NCBI GenBank assembly: GCA_002070415.1
Contig: MWDF01000002.1
Span: forward strand, 62,001-126,000
DNA: 64,000 nucleotides
From: Firmicutes bacterium ADurb.Bin153
GTDB lineage: Bacteria > Bacillota > DTU025 > MWDF01
Direction of reading: 5' to 3'
In this document: piece after piece, positions 60,905 to 64,000 of the stretch
Layout of the letters: each line of letters begins with the position of its first letter
Numbering within the stretch: the stretch's first letter is position 1
The notes under the pieces: model-generated
What the model was told of the DNA's origin: nothing
Databases searched by the model: none
Seen by the model: the letters and a program-made list of their open reading frames with translations, nothing else
Program-made: the position numbers and the translations under genes

Positions 60905-61725
60905 TGGCAGAAGCATGGGATTTCCTGAGAACCGATAAGATGCCCCATATTTGGTGCCCCGGATGCGGCCATGGGGTGATGATGAACGCACTGCTCAGGA
61001 CGATGGCAAAGCTCGATGTCAACAAGGACGACATCTGCGTCGTCTCGGGTATAGGATGCGCATCGCGCCTGCCCGGCTATCTTGACTTCAACACGCTTCA
61101 CACCACCCACGGCAGGGCCCTCGCATTCGCCACCGGAATAAAGCTGGCAAATCCGAGGCTTAAGGTGGTCGTCGTCTCTGGCGACGGCGATGCGACCGCC
61201 ATAGGAGGCAACCACCTGATCCACGCTGCAAGGCGCAACATGGACATCACGCTCATATGCATGAACAACAATATTTACGGCATGACGAACGGCCAGTACT
61301 CGCCGATGACGCCCACGTCCATGCTGGCCACGACCGCACCGTACGGAAACCTGGAGAGGAACTTCGACCTTTGCAAGCTGGTCGAAGGATGCGGCGCCAA
61401 CTATGTGGCGAGGGCGACCGCGGCCCATCCGCGCAACATCGCGCAGTACATCGAGTATGCGCTTACCCACAAGGGCTTCCAGTTCGTGGAAGTCATGACG
61501 CAGTGCCCGACCTACTACGGAAGGCGCAACAAGCTCGGCGGGCCGGTCGAAATGATAAACACGCTGAAGCAGAACACCATACTGAACACCGCCGCCGCGA
61601 AGCTTCCACCCGAGAAGCTTGAGGGCAAGATCCAGATAGGCGAGTTCGTGAAGAAGGAAGAGCTTACCTACCTGGACAGGTTCGATGCCATGGTGGACAG
61701 GATAACTGGAGGTGTCAAGCCATGA
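60904..61725 (+). CDS. 2-oxoacid:ferredoxin oxidoreductase beta subunit
   Basis: 273-aa thiamine-diphosphate-binding subunit. WCPGCGHGVMMNAL, GIGCASRLPGYLDFNTLHTTHGRAL and the TPP motif GDGDATAIGGNHLIHAARRN with NNNIYGMT-type end are diagnostic. Its Cys residues near the N-terminus (CPGC) may ligate a cluster. The ATG shares one base with the alpha-subunit stop, after GGAGGTGG. Confidence 0.95.
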   Translation: MAEAWDFLRTDKMPHIWCPGCGHGVMMNALLRTMAKLDVNKDDICVVSGIGCASRLPGYLDFNTLHTTHGRALAFATGIKLANPRLKVVVVSGDGDATAIGGNHLIHAARRNMDITLICMNNNIYGMTNGQYSPMTPTSMLATTAPYGNLERNFDLCKLVEGCGANYVARATAAHPRNIAQYIEYALTHKGFQFVEVMTQCPTYYGRRNKLGGPVEMINTLKQNTILNTAAAKLPPEKLEGKIQIGEFVKKEELTYLDRFDAMVDRITGGVKP

Positions 61726-62264
61726 GGAAAGAGCTGAGGCTTTCAGGGTCCGGCGGCCAGGGACTCATAACCGCAGGGATCATACTCGCCGAAGCCGCGA
61801 TGAGAGACGGCATGGAGGCGGTCCAGACCCAGAGCTACGGCCCCGAGGCAAGAGGGGGCGCGGCGAAGGCGGAAGTGATCCTGTCGGATACCGAAGTCGA
61901 CTACCCCAAGGTGTCCTCCCCGGACTACGTCCTCGCCATGACGCCCATAGCCTGCGACAGGTACGGCTGCAACATCAAGCCGGGCGCCAAGCTCGTCGTA
62001 GACGAGGACCTCGTGCCCAATGCGCCGGATTCGAAGCACTGCTACAAGTTCCCCATAACGAGGATATCGAAGGAGACGACCGGCAAACCCCTTTCGGCCA
62101 ACATAGTGGCGTTGGGAGTCCTGAACGAGCTGTTCAAGTTCGTATCCCCCGAGAGGCTTGAGGAGGCCGTCAGGCAGAGGGTCCCGAAAGCATCGGTCGA
62201 GGACAACGTAAGGGCGTTGAACGAGGGGATAAGGTATACCAGGGAGAAGATGCAGGGTAAATAG
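61722..62264 (+). CDS. 2-oxoacid:ferredoxin oxidoreductase gamma subunit
   Basis: 180-aa gamma subunit. ELRLSGSGGQGLITAGIILAEAAMRDG and TQSYGPEARGGAAKAEVILSD are the family signature. The 4-base overlap couples it to beta. The gene order delta-alpha-beta-gamma completes a four-subunit enzyme. A hairpin at 62275 ends the operon. Confidence 0.95.
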   Translation: MRKELRLSGSGGQGLITAGIILAEAAMRDGMEAVQTQSYGPEARGGAAKAEVILSDTEVDYPKVSSPDYVLAMTPIACDRYGCNIKPGAKLVVDEDLVPNAPDSKHCYKFPITRISKETTGKPLSANIVALGVLNELFKFVSPERLEEAVRQRVPKASVEDNVRALNEGIRYTREKMQGK

Positions 62265-62274
62265 CGTGACCTTC

Positions 62275-62300
62275 AGGAGCCGGCGGACGCCGGCTCCTTA
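62275..62300 (+). terminator. Terminator of the 2-oxoacid oxidoreductase operon
   Basis: Perfect 10-bp stem AGGAGCCGGC-ggac-GCCGGCTCCT (62275-62298) followed by TATATTG. Confidence 0.7.
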
Positions 62301-62394
62301 TATTGTGCACCGAAAGAACACCGGACGTATTCCGCGCATAATATAATGTAATTGGAAGCTACTAGAAAGCGACCGATTGAAAGGAGTGGTACTG

Positions 62395-63582
62395 TTGGAC
62401 CCCGCAATGTTTGCCACCAGGACCAGCAACGTCTCGGCGAGCATCATACGCGAGATTTTGAAATTGACACAAGGCAGTGACATCATCTCCTTCGGCGGAG
62501 GTTTCCCATCCCCACAGTCATTCCCGGTAGAGGATATGAAAAGGTACAACGAGGAACTGCTTGCGAAATACGGCAAGGAGATACTCCAATACGGGACGAC
62601 CGAAGGATTCGTCCCGCTAAGGGAGATATTGGCTAAACAAGCAGAGGAAATAGGAATCAGCGCTACCAAGGAGAACATACTGCTGACGACGGGTGCGCAG
62701 CAGGTGATCGACCTGATGGCGAAGGCTCTTATCGACAAGGATGACGTGGTTTTGGTGGAGAACCCGACTTTCCTGGCGGCGCTCAACGTCTTCAAGATGT
62801 ACGAGGCCAGGATCGTGGGCGTGGATACTGACTCCCACGGGCTGCTTCCTGACGACCTCGAGAGGAAGATAAAAGAACACAAACCCAAGTTGGTATACAT
62901 AATACCCAATTTCCAGAATCCCACGGGCGTGACCACCTCGTTTTCCAGGAGGAAGGAGATCATGGATGCCTGCGGGAAGGCGGGAGTCCCGGTGTTGGAG
63001 GACGATCCGTATTCGCTCATCCGCTTCGAAGGAGAGCACCTGCCCGCGATCAGCTCGTTCGACAAGTGGGGTACCGCGGTCTACGCCAGCAGCTTCTCGA
63101 AGACGGTATCCCCCGGCATAAGGCTGGGTTATGCGATCGCCGGCAAGGATATCATGAACAAGCTGGTCGTAGGGAAGCAGACGACGGACGTATGCAGCAA
63201 CAACCTGGCCCAGAGGGCCGTTTATGAGTTCATGGCGAGCGGCAGGTTCGCTGAGCACGTCAAAGACATCATCTCTGAGTACAGGCCGAAGAGGGACAAG
63301 ATGTTCGAGATGGTGGAGCGCACGTTCCCCAAGGGCACGAAGCTGAACAAGCCACACGGGGGACTGTTCCTATGGGCGAAGCTACCCGACGGGATAAGCG
63401 CCGAGCAGATGCTGAAACCCGCGATAGAGAAGGCCAAGGTGGCGTATATACCCGGAAGCCCGTTCTATATAGACCCATCACACGGCAAGGACGAGATGAG
63501 GATGAACTTCTCGAACGCGACGCTCGAGCAGATAGAAATCGGCATAGAAAGGCTCGGTAAGGTGCTGAGCGGGAAGATCTAG
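62395..63582 (+). CDS. Class I/II PLP-dependent aminotransferase (2-aminoadipate / LysN-like)
   Basis: 395-aa aminotransferase of the MocR-domain/LysN group. FGGGFPSPQSFP, LQYGTTEGFVPLREI, TTGAQQVIDLMAKAL, PNFQNPTGVTTS and SSFSKTVSPGIRLGY (Schiff-base Lys) are the fold blocks. These enzymes transaminate aromatic, branched or 2-aminoadipate substrates with 2-oxoglutarate. The start is TTG 62395, with AAGGAG 8 bases upstream; ATG 62407 is too far and TTG 62377 precedes the site. Its position beside the ferredoxin-linked oxidoreductase suits amino-acid fermentation. TATAAT at 62342-62347 may be the -10. Confidence 0.92.
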   Translation: MDPAMFATRTSNVSASIIREILKLTQGSDIISFGGGFPSPQSFPVEDMKRYNEELLAKYGKEILQYGTTEGFVPLREILAKQAEEIGISATKENILLTTGAQQVIDLMAKALIDKDDVVLVENPTFLAALNVFKMYEARIVGVDTDSHGLLPDDLERKIKEHKPKLVYIIPNFQNPTGVTTSFSRRKEIMDACGKAGVPVLEDDPYSLIRFEGEHLPAISSFDKWGTAVYASSFSKTVSPGIRLGYAIAGKDIMNKLVVGKQTTDVCSNNLAQRAVYEFMASGRFAEHVKDIISEYRPKRDKMFEMVERTFPKGTKLNKPHGGLFLWAKLPDGISAEQMLKPAIEKAKVAYIPGSPFYIDPSHGKDEMRMNFSNATLEQIEIGIERLGKVLSGKI

Positions 63583-63600
63583 CAGAAGGCGGGAGTTGTC

Positions 63601-63640
63601 GGAGGCGGTGCTGCCAGGGCGGCGCCGCCTCCTTGCTTTT
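63601..63640 (+). terminator. Terminator after the aminotransferase
   Basis: 8-bp stem GGAGGCGG / CCGCCTCC (63601-63608 with 63625-63632) followed by TTGCTTTT. Confidence 0.85.
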
Positions 63641-63675
63641 ATGATACGCGCCTGTGCGGTTATAATAGTAAGGTA

Positions 63676-64000
63676 ATGCGAAGCACGGGGGATAACACGC
63701 ATAGGAATCACAAGGCGACTGTAACCGTTATGCTGGTCGCCTTGTCTTTGACTGCCGTCCTCGGCCTTTCAGCCGCAGCGGCACCGGGCGTATGGAAGCT
63801 AGAAGTATACGGATTCGGCACGGTGAGTACCTGGCAGCTACTGGAAGATGCCGGCGGGAGGACCTACATCGGCATCAAGGAACTAGCGGAAGCGCTGAGG
63901 CTCGGAATCGATTCATGCGACGGGACATATACCCTGAGATGGGGCGGCAAGGAGGCGAAGCTCAAGGAAGGCAGCCTTGCGCTGTCTGGAAAGGCCTTGT
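63676..64000 (+). CDS. Secreted protein with copper-amine-oxidase-N-like domain, 3' end outside the window
   Basis: The first 108 codons of an exported protein. Signal peptide (TVTVMLVALSLTAVLGLSAAAA-PG), then YIGIKELAEALRLGIDSCDGTYTLRWGGKEAKLKEG, the strand pattern of the copper amine oxidase N-terminal/stalk domain often found in cell-wall amidases. The catalytic part, if any, is beyond base 64000. TATAAT at 63661-63666 lies only 10 bases before ATG 63676, so the mRNA may be almost leaderless. Confidence 0.7.
   Translation, partial: MRSTGDNTHRNHKATVTVMLVALSLTAVLGLSAAAAPGVWKLEVYGFGTVSTWQLLEDAGGRTYIGIKELAEALRLGIDSCDGTYTLRWGGKEAKLKEGSLALSGKAL

Noticed and set aside
1-64000. CRISPR arrays, insertion sequences, phage genes, tRNA or rRNA genes
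   Set aside because: Looked for regular short repeats, transposase or integrase motifs and RNA gene signatures by eye; none was seen.

Overview
The window is a dense, mostly housekeeping and metabolic stretch of a bacterial chromosome: about 62 protein genes, no rRNA, tRNA, CRISPR array, phage or insertion sequence that I can recognise. The content points to an anaerobic, peptide- and amino-acid-fermenting bacterium. The evidence is an Opp peptide importer, peptidases, alanine dehydrogenase, an aminotransferase next to a four-subunit 2-oxoacid:ferredoxin oxidoreductase, an oxygen-scavenging flavodiiron protein and ATP-type PEP carboxykinase. Arg is coded mostly by AGG and Ile often by ATA. 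Several items are Bacillota-like: a LexA (DinR) box, a CsoR operator, an RNase HIII-type enzyme, a YhaM-like exonuclease, a YmfF/YmfH protease pair, and ycsF-ycsI-kipI-kipA order. However, all the transport binding proteins carry ordinary cleavable signal peptides without a lipobox cysteine, which suggests a periplasm. A diderm relative of Bacillota or a Synergistota-like lineage fits; I cannot decide from sequence alone.

Layout. 1-4528: end of an alpha-oxoamine synthase gene, an ArsR-type metal sensor, a secreted PPC-domain protein, a GNAT acetyltransferase and a hemolysin-III-family membrane protein. 4566-7291: copA-csoR copper operon with its CsoR operator inside the promoter. 7422-8669: secreted zinc phospholipase C/P1-nuclease-like protein. 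8996-14631 (minus): oppBCDF and oppA. 14775-18383 (minus): DUF72, DNA polymerase IV and a secreted carboxylesterase behind a perfect LexA box. 18538-24556: alanine dehydrogenase, a HAD phosphatase and a ferric-iron-type ABC importer. 24595-30511: P-loop kinase, beta-hydroxyacid dehydrogenase, a tiny CXXC membrane protein with its polyferredoxin partner, RNase HIII-like nuclease, M20 peptidase and flavodiiron protein.

30685-34687: secreted unknown protein, pckA, DUF4438 protein and a small exported protein. 34768-42263: 5-oxoprolinase genes pxpA-ycsI-pxpB-pxpC running into a glycerophosphodiesterase, an MFS carrier, homoserine dehydrogenase and a YhaM-like exoribonuclease. 42658-44986: metNIQ methionine importer behind a structured leader. 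45124-51094: GH13 amylase-like protein, a second ArsR-type regulator with a long charged tail, an orphan family-5 binding protein, flavin reductase, cyclase-family hydrolase and psuG. 51236-58101: a tightly packed operon of two M16 proteins, two histidine phosphatases, a molybdenum/tungsten oxidoreductase and a lipid kinase. 58203-62298: purA then the 2-oxoacid:ferredoxin oxidoreductase genes. 62395-64000: aminotransferase and the start of a copper-amine-oxidase-N-like secreted protein.

How the genes fit together: peptides enter through Opp, are cut by peptidases, and amino acids are deaminated by alanine dehydrogenase and the aminotransferase. The resulting 2-oxoacids are oxidised by the ferredoxin-linked enzyme. 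PckA links C4 and C3 acids, and the flavodiiron and flavin reductase proteins handle oxygen and electron flow. No clearly undescribed defence or mobile system is visible. The best leads are the SOS-controlled DUF72-dinB-esterase operon, the M16/histidine-phosphatase/Mo-W oxidoreductase operon, and several uncharacterised leader or operator elements.
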